NCBI GenBank assembly: GCA_010157825.1
Contig: VFSE01000216.1
Location: 124,001 to 188,000 of the forward strand
Reading direction: 5' to 3'
Length of the DNA: 64,000 bases
Origin: Vickermania ingenoplastis
Lineage: Eukaryota > Euglenozoa > Kinetoplastea > Trypanosomatida > Trypanosomatidae
The notes under the pieces were generated by a model, which saw only the letters and a list, made by a program, of their open reading frames with translations, did no database searches and was not told where the DNA came from. This document shows, piece after piece, positions 42,135 to 51,743 of the stretch; the stretch's first letter is position 1; each line of letters begins with the position of its first letter. Position numbers and translations under genes: made by a program.

Positions 42135-43778
42135 ATGAGCGCCGAAGAATTAAAGAGCCAAGGAAACAAGGCCTTTTCTGCCGGGAACTACCTGGAGGCC
42201 ATTAATTTCTTCTCTAAGGGTATCCAACTGGATGCAGAGAACCACGTTCTCTTCAGCAACCGCTCTGCGTGCTACGCTGCACTACATAAATACAAGGATG
42301 CTCTGGACGATGCCGACAAGTGCATCCGCATCAAACCGGATTGGGTGAAGGGGTACACCCGCCGCGGGGCCGCGCTTCACGGGCTGCGGCGCTATACGGA
42401 AGCCGCCGCTGCCTACAACACAGGCCTGGGTTTGGAAGCGAACAATGCCGCGTGCCTGCAGGGAATCAAGGATGTCCAGCTCGCTCAGCAGAAGGAAATG
42501 CGGGATCCCATCGCAAAGGTGTTCACCCCGGAGGCCTTCCACAAGATCCAGGAGAACCCCAAGCTTTCCCTGCTCCTCATGCAGCCCGACTACGTCAAGA
42601 TGATCGACGATGTGATCAAGAATCCCCACAACGCATCCCAGTACATGAGCGACCAGCGCTTCATGGTCACGCTGATGCACCTCAGTGGGATGAAGATCCC
42701 AACAGACGACGAGGAGGAGGAGCAGGTCAAGGTCCGACCGACGGCGAAGTCCTCAGAGGCCCCCAAGGAGGAAGCGAAAGAGCTGTCAGAGGACGAGAAG
42801 GAGGCCCTTTCTCTGAAGGAGGAAGGAAACAAGCTGTACCTTGCCAAGTCCTTTGATGCTGCGCTGGAAAAGTACCTGGGCGCTGCCGCCAAAGACCCCA
42901 AGAACACCCTCTACCTTCTCAATGCAACTGCCGTATATTTTGAGCAGGGGGAGTTCGAGAAGTGCATTGAGGAGTGCCAGAAGGCCATGGATCATGGCCG
43001 AGAAAATCGCTGCGACTACACCATCATCGCCAAGCTCATGACGCGCGAAGCCTTTTGCCTACAGAAGCTCAAGCGTTACGAAGAGGCGATCGCGTTGTAC
43101 AAGAAGGCCCTCGTAGAGTGGCGCAACCCAGATACTCTGAAGAAGCTGGACGCGTGCGAGAAGGAGCACCAGAAAGCTATTGCGGACGCTTACATCAATC
43201 CAGACATCGCCAAGGAGAAGAAGGACGAGGGTAACGAACTGTTCAAGCAGGACAAGTTCCCCGAGGCGGTGGCGGCGTACACAGAGGCCATTAAGCGCCT
43301 CCCCACGGAGCACACCACTTACAGCAATCGTGCTGCTGCGTACCTGAAGCTCGGCGCATACAACGACGCTCTGAAGGACGCGGAGAAGTGCATCGAGCTC
43401 AAACCCGATTTCGTGAAGGGGCACGCCAGAAAGGGCCACGCGTACTTCTGGACCAAGCAGTACAACCGCGCCCTCCAGGCGTACGATGATGGCCTAAAGG
43501 TGGACCCGAACAATGCCGACTGCCGCGACGGCAAGATGCGGACCATGATGAAGATCCAGGAGATGGCGTCTGGCCAGTCCGGTGATGGCGATGAGGCAGC
43601 GAAGCGCGCCATGCAGGACCCGGAGATCGCCGGCATCATGCAAGATAGCTATATGCAGCTGGTGCTCCAGGAAATGCAGAACGACCCCACTCGTATTAAG
43701 GAGTACATGCGGGATCCAAATCTCTCGGCGAAGATCAACAAGCTCATCTCGGCCGGTATTATTCGTTTCGGAAACTAG
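42135..43778 (+). CDS. STI1: STI1/HOP co-chaperone
   Basis: A 547-residue stress-induced protein 1, close to the length usual in trypanosomatids. It starts SAEELKSQGNKAFSAGNYLE, opening TPR1 (about 1-110). A DP1 region (about 125-190) contains DPIAKVFTPEAFHKIQENPK. TPR2A (about 220-345) and TPR2B (about 358-475) follow, and a DP2 region (about 490-540) ends in KINKLISAGIIRFGN. Each TPR block shows the EGNxLY/A..Y..A..NRA carboxylate-clamp pattern for C-terminal EEVD tails. STI1 bridges Hsp70 and Hsp90 and passes clients between them in the cytosol. The full domain set is present. A C/T-rich leader and AG precede the start directly. Confidence 0.97.
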   Translation: MSAEELKSQGNKAFSAGNYLEAINFFSKGIQLDAENHVLFSNRSACYAALHKYKDALDDADKCIRIKPDWVKGYTRRGAALHGLRRYTEAAAAYNTGLGLEANNAACLQGIKDVQLAQQKEMRDPIAKVFTPEAFHKIQENPKLSLLLMQPDYVKMIDDVIKNPHNASQYMSDQRFMVTLMHLSGMKIPTDDEEEEQVKVRPTAKSSEAPKEEAKELSEDEKEALSLKEEGNKLYLAKSFDAALEKYLGAAAKDPKNTLYLLNATAVYFEQGEFEKCIEECQKAMDHGRENRCDYTIIAKLMTREAFCLQKLKRYEEAIALYKKALVEWRNPDTLKKLDACEKEHQKAIADAYINPDIAKEKKDEGNELFKQDKFPEAVAAYTEAIKRLPTEHTTYSNRAAAYLKLGAYNDALKDAEKCIELKPDFVKGHARKGHAYFWTKQYNRALQAYDDGLKVDPNNADCRDGKMRTMMKIQEMASGQSGDGDEAAKRAMQDPEIAGIMQDSYMQLVLQEMQNDPTRIKEYMRDPNLSAKINKLISAGIIRFGN

Positions 43779-44609
43779 GGTGAAAGATCGCAGAGAAGAA
43801 GAAACTAGTGGTGACTCGGCTCTGCCATTTTCCTTTATTGTGTTGTTGAGGGTGAGAGAAGGAATGGATGAAGAAGAGAGATCGACAAGAACACCCCAGA
43901 GCAAAAATAAAATACACAAAAAGAAAGAAACAGCAAAGAAAAACGTAAAGAAGAAGGTAGTCTCTCGGTGCCAGGCGTTAAGAGGAATCCGATAAAGCCC
44001 TTGATGAAACTTAAAAAAAAGAAAAAAGAAAAGAAAAGATAAAGCGGAAAATATTAACCGAAAAAAAAAAGAGCCTCCGAATTAATCTTTACATACTTTC
44101 TCTCTCCCCACTCCCGAGAGAGAATAGAGAAAAAAAAACAGTTTAGTGGGAGTAGATCAACAGTTCTACTGCGTCACTTCTCCACAGAAACATATGAAAC
44201 TAGTCCGGAATTCTTCTGTACGCACCCCCTAGTTCCCCAATCTGTTCCCTACGTATGATTCGATCTCTATATGCCTTTTTATTATTTGTTATGGTCGGTA
44301 TACTATTATTTATTTGTTTATCATTTCGATCTCCATGATTACCACTTTTTTTGTGTTTCCTAAAAAAAAAAAAAGACTTGCTGGATTCTCCTCGATCTGC
44401 TAAATTCTTCTTCTTTACGTTTCTCTGGGCTTTTTGTCGTTCTTTCTTCCTACGAGAAACGTTTTTTTTTTTATTATCCTCGGGGTTTCCACCCATTGCT
44501 TTTTTACTTCTTTCCCCTCACTTCAGGCATAACAAGAGAGAGGGCAGACAAGGTCAACACAACGATACTTCTTCTTATTTGTTTCCGTCGCATTATTTAT
44601 TTATTTATT

Positions 44610-44648
<39 letters not shown>

Positions 44649-45249
44649 ATTATTATTATTATTTCTACTTTTAATGCATCCTCCCAACCTCCAGTCTATC
44701 AACAAAACAAACAACAAACAAACCCAAAGCGCCGAGCACGAGGAGAACGCTAGCCCTCTCCCTCCCATGTTCCTTATCTCCTCGCCTCGACGTGAGTAGA
44801 GAGGCTTTCACAGAGGGAAGACACTAGGGTCGCCTCCATCAGTCGTATGGAAACGAGATTGTGATGCTGGTACAAATGTATACATCCTTCTCTCCACCTT
44901 TTTTAAAATTATGTTTCCCGGAACACAATCACAGCTTCTTTAAGAGGGTTCGTAGGTTCCTTCTCCCTCTTTCACTCTTTGTTTCTCTCTTTTTTTTTTC
45001 TTTCTTCAGGGCTTCGCTTTTTGTTCGCGACAAAGGCCGTACAAAGAAGTTCTTTTTTATTTATTAAAAGAGGACAAGAAGGCAAGAAAGAGGAGAGGGT
45101 GGCGCATATATTTCCCCAGAGACGTATACTTCCTTCTCTCCTGCTATCGTGTAGGGTCTCTCTCTCTGCGCATTTGTTTCCACGAGAGACGAGAATCCCC
45201 TCAAAATAATAGTAAAAAGAAAGAAAGAAAAGAATAGAAGAGAAGAGAG
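43779..45249. other. Intergenic region
   Basis: Poly-A/purine runs downstream of STI1 and a (TTTA)/(TTA)n microsatellite at about 44591-44665. C/T-rich stretches at about 44959-45005 and 45130-45180 are likely trans-splice signals for the next gene. No gene seen. Confidence 0.65.
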
Positions 45250-47841
45250 ATGTCTTCGCCTCCGCTGCTGATGTCTACCAACGACGCCATCTCGACGTCG
45301 TTAACGCCGCCGAGCACCAATGTAAAAAAAGACTACGTTCGGATGCGGGATCATCACCTGCTTCCCCCTCGCGTCGGTCACAACTGGGGTGACCAGGCAT
45401 TCCGACGGAACCAAGACAAGGTCCAGCAACTGGAAGGGGAGTGGCACGGCATTCGCAAGTACCTTACCAAGGGCAACTTCGAGAATCCCATGCCCGACGT
45501 CGGGCTCACCGCACACCAGCTCCTCGATGCGCTCAACAAGAATTCGCACAAGGAGCGGGCCAAGGACAAGGAGGCCCAGGGCGGGCGCTTCGTCACCCTC
45601 GACGATAAGGTGATGCGCTTCTACGCCTTCTTTAGAGAGCGCGCCCCTGAGGGCGGCGCCAATGACTGGTGGCACCGCCGTGTCGTCATTCTCTACTACC
45701 CCGAGGACGAGAGCATTGCCATCGAAGAGCCTGTCGTGATCAACAGCGGTATGGATGGCGGGGTATTCTTGAAGCGCCAGCGGGTGAAGGCGGACCCCCG
45801 CCAGAGGGAGATGTTTCCAAATGATGAGTACGTCTCACTCAACTTCTTTAATGTGGGGCAACCCGTTCGCATCAACGCACACGACTTCTTCGTGTATGAT
45901 TGTGATGGCTTCACTAGGGAGTTCCTCAGCATGCTCGGGGTACGCGTCGGAGACCCGCTTCCCGCCCCCGGCGACGACTTCCATTCGTCTTACGAGGAGT
46001 ACCAGAAGAAGTTGCAGAGCGGAGCTTTTGGAATGACCTCGCAGAACTACCATGGCGATGTTGCGGAACGAGCCGCCCGCTTCATTCGCGATAGCGGCAA
46101 GATGCTCAAATTCTACGGCATGCTGGACGAACGCGGACAGAAGCCTGGTGGGATCTTGCGGAAGATGGAGGTGATGTACTACGTGGAAGATGGCACCATC
46201 GCCATCACGGAGCGCCAGAGCACGGACGAGATGAGTCCCGGCCTGTTCTTGTCCCGCTGCTGGCTGCCCAAATGCGGCTCTATCTCCAAGATCAACGAGC
46301 TAACCTTCGCTCATCGGGTGAATGGCCAGCGAGAGCCATACATGGGACCCGATGCGTACTACAAGGATAAGGATCTAGACGTGGGGAAGACCCTCCATGT
46401 CCTAGGGCGAGAAGTCTTTCTCTACGATTGCGACGAGTTCACACGGAAGTTTATGATGGAGCGCCACGGTATCCAGCTCAGCCCTTCAGTCGACACAGCC
46501 GACGAGTTTGCCTCCCAGCTGAAACCAAAGCACACACGCCGGATCGCCACCGCCGAGGAAGTGAAGAACCACGATAGCAACCGCGTCAACAGCTCGGGAG
46601 TGCGAGCAACTGGACTCCCGAAGGATGAGCTCCGCTTCCTCATGCGCATGGCGAACCCCAAGAACCGTGATGATGAGGGACGCCGCTTCACACTCACATG
46701 GCACACGGACACGGATGAGGGTACCGTGCACGAGACCACGGTGCGGAACTCCGGGTTTGTGGGTGGACTCTTTCTCAAGCGGACTCGAATGCCCAAGCCC
46801 CCGGCCCCGAGGTATCCCCGCAACGCGCCGGAGCAGAAGGAGCTGGACAACAAGCCTCCTGAGTTTTACGCCCTGGAGGATGTTCGCGTGAACAAGGACA
46901 TTCTAGTCAATGGACTGATGATGCGTATTACCAGTATGGATCTCCACACCAAGTCGTACCTAGAAGGAGCGACTGCTGGGCCTATTGATGAGGTGCAAAC
47001 GCGCTACCTACTGTCCGAGCTGCTAGAGTTCCTGGGCTCCCGGTATGGTACAGCTGTCAAGGCGTTCCTTGCCTTCGACCGGGACAAGGATGGTGTCATT
47101 TCCCTCCGAGAGTTTACCGACTCACTGAAGGCGTTCCAGATCACGGCGGACCCCCGCGCGGCCAAGTCCCTCTTTGAATGCATAGCCCCTGTGAAGAATA
47201 CGGGATACCTGACGACGGAAGATCTCATGAAGTGGATGGGCGAGATGAAGAGCCAGGGAATGCAGCGGTACGAGCAGACGGAGGGCGTGGAGGCGGAGCA
47301 GAAGGAGATCGACTCCCGTGCGGGTCGTCGCCACGCGCTGCTCAACCTGAAGAGCCGGCTCGATGCTCGCTGTATGGGCCACCTCGAGATGTTTCGTTTG
47401 GCGAGCACCATGCCCAGAGCATACCGAGGGAAGAGTGCCGATATCCTTGCCTTGACGAACCCCGACAAGGACGCCGTAATCACCCCCGTACAGCTCCGCC
47501 GCTGTGTCGAGGAGGTGCTCGGCGGCGGGCAGTCGGAGGATGACCTGGAGCACATTCTCAACTTCTTCTTCCCGCAGCTGAGTCGTGAGGAGCACTTCCG
47601 ACTGCGGGACAACAGCGCCAAGGATGCGGTAAACCTCTCCGACTTCCACCGCCTCTACACCGAAATGACACAGCTAACGATGCTGCATGATCACCTCCCG
47701 GGGCTCCAGAACAACGTGATAGGAGGAATTGATGACAAGAAGCAGATGACCTTAGGGGGACTCAACAAGGTAAGCAACGGCGTTCCTGGAAACTCCCCTG
47801 AAGTGCATGTAAACCCATCAGGGGGGATGGAGACCCGCTGA
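45250..47841 (+). CDS. Three-DM10, EF-hand axonemal protein (EFHC1/Rib72-like)
   Basis: An 863-residue protein with three DM10 (DUF1126) repeats at about 115-235, 285-395 and 455-580. They share signs such as RRVVILYYPEDESIAIEEP, MEVMYYVEDGTIAITERQ and FTLTWHTDTDEGTVHE, each followed by a FLKR/FLSR turn. An EF-hand loop follows (FDRDKDGVISLREF, about 616-630), and a weaker one lies at about 740 (NPDKDAVITPVQL). Animal and algal members (EFHC1/EFHC2, Rib72) sit inside the doublet microtubules as microtubule inner proteins, so a flagellar axoneme role is expected. It is longer than EFHC1 at the C terminus. The start at 45250 is the first ATG after the purine-rich leader. Confidence 0.9.
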   Translation: MSSPPLLMSTNDAISTSLTPPSTNVKKDYVRMRDHHLLPPRVGHNWGDQAFRRNQDKVQQLEGEWHGIRKYLTKGNFENPMPDVGLTAHQLLDALNKNSHKERAKDKEAQGGRFVTLDDKVMRFYAFFRERAPEGGANDWWHRRVVILYYPEDESIAIEEPVVINSGMDGGVFLKRQRVKADPRQREMFPNDEYVSLNFFNVGQPVRINAHDFFVYDCDGFTREFLSMLGVRVGDPLPAPGDDFHSSYEEYQKKLQSGAFGMTSQNYHGDVAERAARFIRDSGKMLKFYGMLDERGQKPGGILRKMEVMYYVEDGTIAITERQSTDEMSPGLFLSRCWLPKCGSISKINELTFAHRVNGQREPYMGPDAYYKDKDLDVGKTLHVLGREVFLYDCDEFTRKFMMERHGIQLSPSVDTADEFASQLKPKHTRRIATAEEVKNHDSNRVNSSGVRATGLPKDELRFLMRMANPKNRDDEGRRFTLTWHTDTDEGTVHETTVRNSGFVGGLFLKRTRMPKPPAPRYPRNAPEQKELDNKPPEFYALEDVRVNKDILVNGLMMRITSMDLHTKSYLEGATAGPIDEVQTRYLLSELLEFLGSRYGTAVKAFLAFDRDKDGVISLREFTDSLKAFQITADPRAAKSLFECIAPVKNTGYLTTEDLMKWMGEMKSQGMQRYEQTEGVEAEQKEIDSRAGRRHALLNLKSRLDARCMGHLEMFRLASTMPRAYRGKSADILALTNPDKDAVITPVQLRRCVEEVLGGGQSEDDLEHILNFFFPQLSREEHFRLRDNSAKDAVNLSDFHRLYTEMTQLTMLHDHLPGLQNNVIGGIDDKKQMTLGGLNKVSNGVPGNSPEVHVNPSGGMETR

Positions 47842-48806
47842 AGTGCCAGCAGCAACTCGCACTTATTCCCCCTGCTCACCCCGCTCGGGGTATTGGTGTA
47901 GAAAAGAGGCTAGAAGGGATACCCATCTACACATACATTTTTATGTACAAGACATTTTTTTTTTCTTTTTACTTTCAGCTTCATGCCTCTGACCCTATAT
48001 CCCCTTCCCCACTTCCTCGATACGTAGCGAGTGTGACAGGACAACAAATGCACCGTCTAAACAAATGCACCCCCAGTTGGAAGGCAGGTTGCTGAAGCTT
48101 AAGGCAAGAAAAAAAAATACAACAACAACAGAGAAAAACAAAGAAAACAACAACAACAAGAACATCAAAAATAAACAACAACAACAACCCACAAGGATGT
48201 AACAGGCACAGGCCTAGCACACACGCACACACAGAGATACATCATCTGTCGACGCGAAAGAATTCATCTCTTCTATTTATTTATAGAGTAGGAGCCAAGC
48301 GATGGCGATGCTGCTTGCTCTTCAATAGAAACATATATTTTGCCCCTCCCCGTCGTACGCACATGTGCGCCAGCGAAGGAGAGGCAGAATGCCGTACAGT
48401 ATGCATCCCAACTCCTTTTTTATCTCTGTTTCAAAGCCACTGGTGGTGTTGCTGGTTTCGTTCTGAGACCCCAGTTCATCGCTCATCAAGTACAACAACA
48501 ACAACAACAAAGAATCTAAATCAACAGCAATAACTCCCATACCAACAAGTAATCCACCCTTGTTGGTGCTTTCGATCTGAAGCGAAGGCCATCGAAAAGG
48601 AGTGACACCCTCCTGTTGACGCGCACAACATTTTTTTGCCGTACGGCTTTTTTCTTGTTTTCATTCCTATCCTCTCGGCACTAACCACCACCTGCCCATC
48701 AGGCATACATCTTGTGCTCTTCGGGCGATTCCTTTTGGAAACAACCTTCACCCCAATTAAGAATAAATTTACAAGAAGCAATAAAGAAAACGAAGGAGGA
48801 GCACCG
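47842..48806. other. Intergenic region
   Basis: CAA-rich runs at about 48118-48190 and 48495-48515. C/T-rich stretches at about 47955-47980 and 48640-48680 could serve trans-splicing of the next gene. No gene seen. Confidence 0.65.
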
Positions 48807-50231
48807 ATGCCGCGCACCAAGAAGGAAGTCCAGGATCACGTGCGGCGGATTGAAAACGCTTACTACTACGACACTTACCGCAATCTAACTGCGTCCCAAA
48901 ACCGCGATGAGGAGCTCGAACTCGGTTCCAACACCTCCTCTGAACCCACGGGGAATGCCAACCAGGCAAACGGCAACGCCTTCACCCCCCTTCCCCTTCC
49001 CTCTGCCACCACCGGGCATGGGCCGTCGACGATAGCCGCCACCTACACCTCCACCAACACAACAGGAAAGCAGGATGGAGTAGACATCCCACCGGTAGTG
49101 ATGGCCCACCGCAATTCCTCCTCCTCGTCGTCTGCGTGCATGCTGCCCCAAGGGAGCGAGCCCTGCTTGGTCTCCGGCAACGGGAACCGCCCACTGACGG
49201 AGTCCGTTGCACTCGTCCTGGGCGTCAAGACGCACAACACCGCCGTCTTCCAGTATGAGAGCGGCGAAGTGAACGTGGAAATTCGGGCTCCCCTTATTGG
49301 GAAGGAGGTGTACATCATCCAAAGCATGATCTCCAACAACGTGGTGGACGTCAACACTTCCGTGATGGAGCTCCTGCTGCTGATACGCAAGATCCGACTG
49401 CAGCACCCGCGGAGCATCTCTGCAATCATTCCCTTCTTTGGGTACTCGCGACAGGACCGCAAGACCAACCTCCGCGGCGCTGTTCCCGCCGCCGCGGTGG
49501 CCCGGATGATCACTCGAATGGGCGTCGACCGCGTCGCCACCTTGGACTTACATTCGAACCAAATCCAGGGCTATTTCGACAGCGTCCCGCTCGACAACCT
49601 GGGCATGATGTATGAGTTTGCCAAGTACATTCGGGAGAAGGAGTGGTTCAAGAACAAGGACAAGGTCTGCGTGGTCTCCCCCGATGCCGGCGGCGTGGAG
49701 CGCGCCGGCCGCCTCGCCGACGTCCTGCAGGTGGACCGCATCGTGACGATCCTGAAACGCCGGATGAATGGCGCTGGAGCGGACGGATGCCTCGATGAAT
49801 ACTGCCGGTTGGAAGACCATACCGCAACCACTGCCTCCAGCAACAAGAATCGCAGCAAGATCCACATCAACACTGACCGTACCACTACCATGCAGACGGC
49901 GGGCGAGGTCAAAGGCCTTCACTGCATTGTGGTGGATGATATCGTCGATACGGCGACGACCCTCGCCCAGGCCTGCACGCTGCTGAAGGAACTCGGCGCC
50001 GCCAGCATCATGGCCTGCTGCACCCACGGCTCCCTCTCCCCCCCGGCCGCCACGAACATCTCCAGGTGCGACTGTCTCGACGAGTTGGTGGTGTCGGATT
50101 CGATACCGCAGGAGGAGCATCAGCGGGAGATTCCGAAGCTGAAAGTCGTCACCATCGCCCCGCTCCTCGCTGCCGTTGTGAAGGCGTATGAGGAGGGCCG
50201 CAGCCTGTCGTGCCTGTTTCCAAAGCGGTAA
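48807..50231 (+). CDS. PRPS: Ribose-phosphate pyrophosphokinase (PRPP synthetase)
   Basis: A 474-residue enzyme that makes PRPP from ribose-5-phosphate and ATP for purine salvage, pyrimidine and NAD synthesis. The catalytic part starts at about residue 125. It shows PFFGYSRQDRKTNLRGAVPA (ATP loop), the family signature DLHSNQIQGYFDSVPLDNL, VVSPDAGGVERAG and the PRPP/ribose-phosphate loop VVDDIVDTATT. The N-terminal 120 residues are a low-order extension rich in Ser, Thr, Asn and Pro. An insert of about 45 residues follows KRRMNGAGA, where most PRPP synthetases have a short flexible loop. There is no clear glycosomal PTS1 at the C terminus (ends FPKR). The ATG at 48807 is the first in frame after the leader. 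Confidence 0.93.
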   Translation: MPRTKKEVQDHVRRIENAYYYDTYRNLTASQNRDEELELGSNTSSEPTGNANQANGNAFTPLPLPSATTGHGPSTIAATYTSTNTTGKQDGVDIPPVVMAHRNSSSSSSACMLPQGSEPCLVSGNGNRPLTESVALVLGVKTHNTAVFQYESGEVNVEIRAPLIGKEVYIIQSMISNNVVDVNTSVMELLLLIRKIRLQHPRSISAIIPFFGYSRQDRKTNLRGAVPAAAVARMITRMGVDRVATLDLHSNQIQGYFDSVPLDNLGMMYEFAKYIREKEWFKNKDKVCVVSPDAGGVERAGRLADVLQVDRIVTILKRRMNGAGADGCLDEYCRLEDHTATTASSNKNRSKIHINTDRTTTMQTAGEVKGLHCIVVDDIVDTATTLAQACTLLKELGAASIMACCTHGSLSPPAATNISRCDCLDELVVSDSIPQEEHQREIPKLKVVTIAPLLAAVVKAYEEGRSLSCLFPKR

Positions 50232-51743
50232 AAAAAAAGAAAAAAAAAGAAGAAGTTCAGGAACGAGGAGATAGACACAATTTTATCTTATAAAAAAAAA
50301 ACTGTTCTTTTTTTTTTCTTTCATCATCTCACTCGTAGAAGAGATTTTCAGAGGCTCTAAGGGGAATAGTGCAAGAAGATACGAGTGCAGAGGGGCGGCG
50401 GCGGGGGGGGGGTTCAAACAAAAACAACAACAGCACCGCCGATAACATCCCAGCTACTCCATCCAAAGAAATAATAATAATAAAAGGGTCCCTTAAAAAA
50501 ATCAGAGGAAAAAATCTACACATGCTGAGAAAACATAGAAAAAAACACACTCGTTGCTAAAATATGCAGAATACATTTTAAATATAAATCATAACGAAAG
50601 GCGTAGGGACGTTTTGCATTTTTTTTTAATCTAAGAATGAAAAGAAGAAAGCAAGCAAGCAACAAGCAACATACTACTCACCTGATTACAGTTCGTTTAA
50701 GATGGCCTAGAAGCTATAAATCTCCAATCCCCCCCCCTCTCCTCCTCCTCTCCCCGACTTCCATCCAGCATTTAAAATCGTACTGCACCATCGTTCAACT
50801 GTGAAGTAGAACAGAAGATCATCTAGAGATTAAATTCTCTCACGGCATCAAGGCAATGTGTAGATCCCTCCGACAAAAAGGGATGCACTCATTATCATCC
50901 GCCGTTCTGCGCTGCGATCACCCAAAGGAAATTTTTGTCGGGTCGTCGTAAACAACAACAACAACAACAACAAAACAAACAAACAAACAAACAGACACAC
51001 ACACCACCATCATGAACGAACCAACACTTAATAAACGGTGATGGACATATTGTGAACCTCGTCCTCGTGTGGATGAGGGCGGAGGAACAAAACGGACGTG
51101 CACCGAGACTCTCCCTCCCTGTCTTTGGTTGAACGGAATACGGCTTCTATCCCTGCTCTCTCTTTCTCTTTCGTGTTAACGTTTTCTTTATCTTTTTTTT
51201 TTGTTGACTGAGAAATAGTAGAAGTTTGATCCTATTGGCTCCATATTCGATTCCCTTCACGTGTCACAGCCCGGGCTAGTCTGCTGGCTCGAGGAGGACG
51301 AGAAAGAAAAAATATATTTTAAAAAAGCTTTTTTTTTGTTGGGTCTATTTTTTCTTTTCTTTTTTGCATCCCTGGGATAGGTCCATCATCAATCCGTAGA
51401 CCCTCCTTTTCTCACTTACCACCACCACCACTTTTCCCCATTCGCATTGCTCGTACTGTTTCTTTCTTTTTGGCCGTTTTTTTTTTTAAATTATTGTTCA
51501 TCTACGTATTTCGGTACGCGGGGGCCTCTTTGACCTTCTAAGCGAGCGAAGACACACACATTTTTACTCATCTTTATTCTCACACCCGAGCTGCGCCGTA
51601 GCACACGCCACTCCCTTCCACCTTCCGTCTCTACAATCTCCGATTCTGATCCCCCCTCGGTGTGCAGGTCGACGCCATCACCGCACACCCACACCACCAG
51701 GTATCACTTGTGATTTGGCACTGAGGAGACGAAGCTGAAGGAG
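50232..51743. other. Intergenic region
   Basis: Poly-A, (AAT) and (CAA)n runs (about 50951-50975). C/T-rich stretches at about 51150-51200 and 51340-51360 are candidate trans-splice signals, as is the run before AG at about 51460-51490. No gene seen. Confidence 0.65.
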
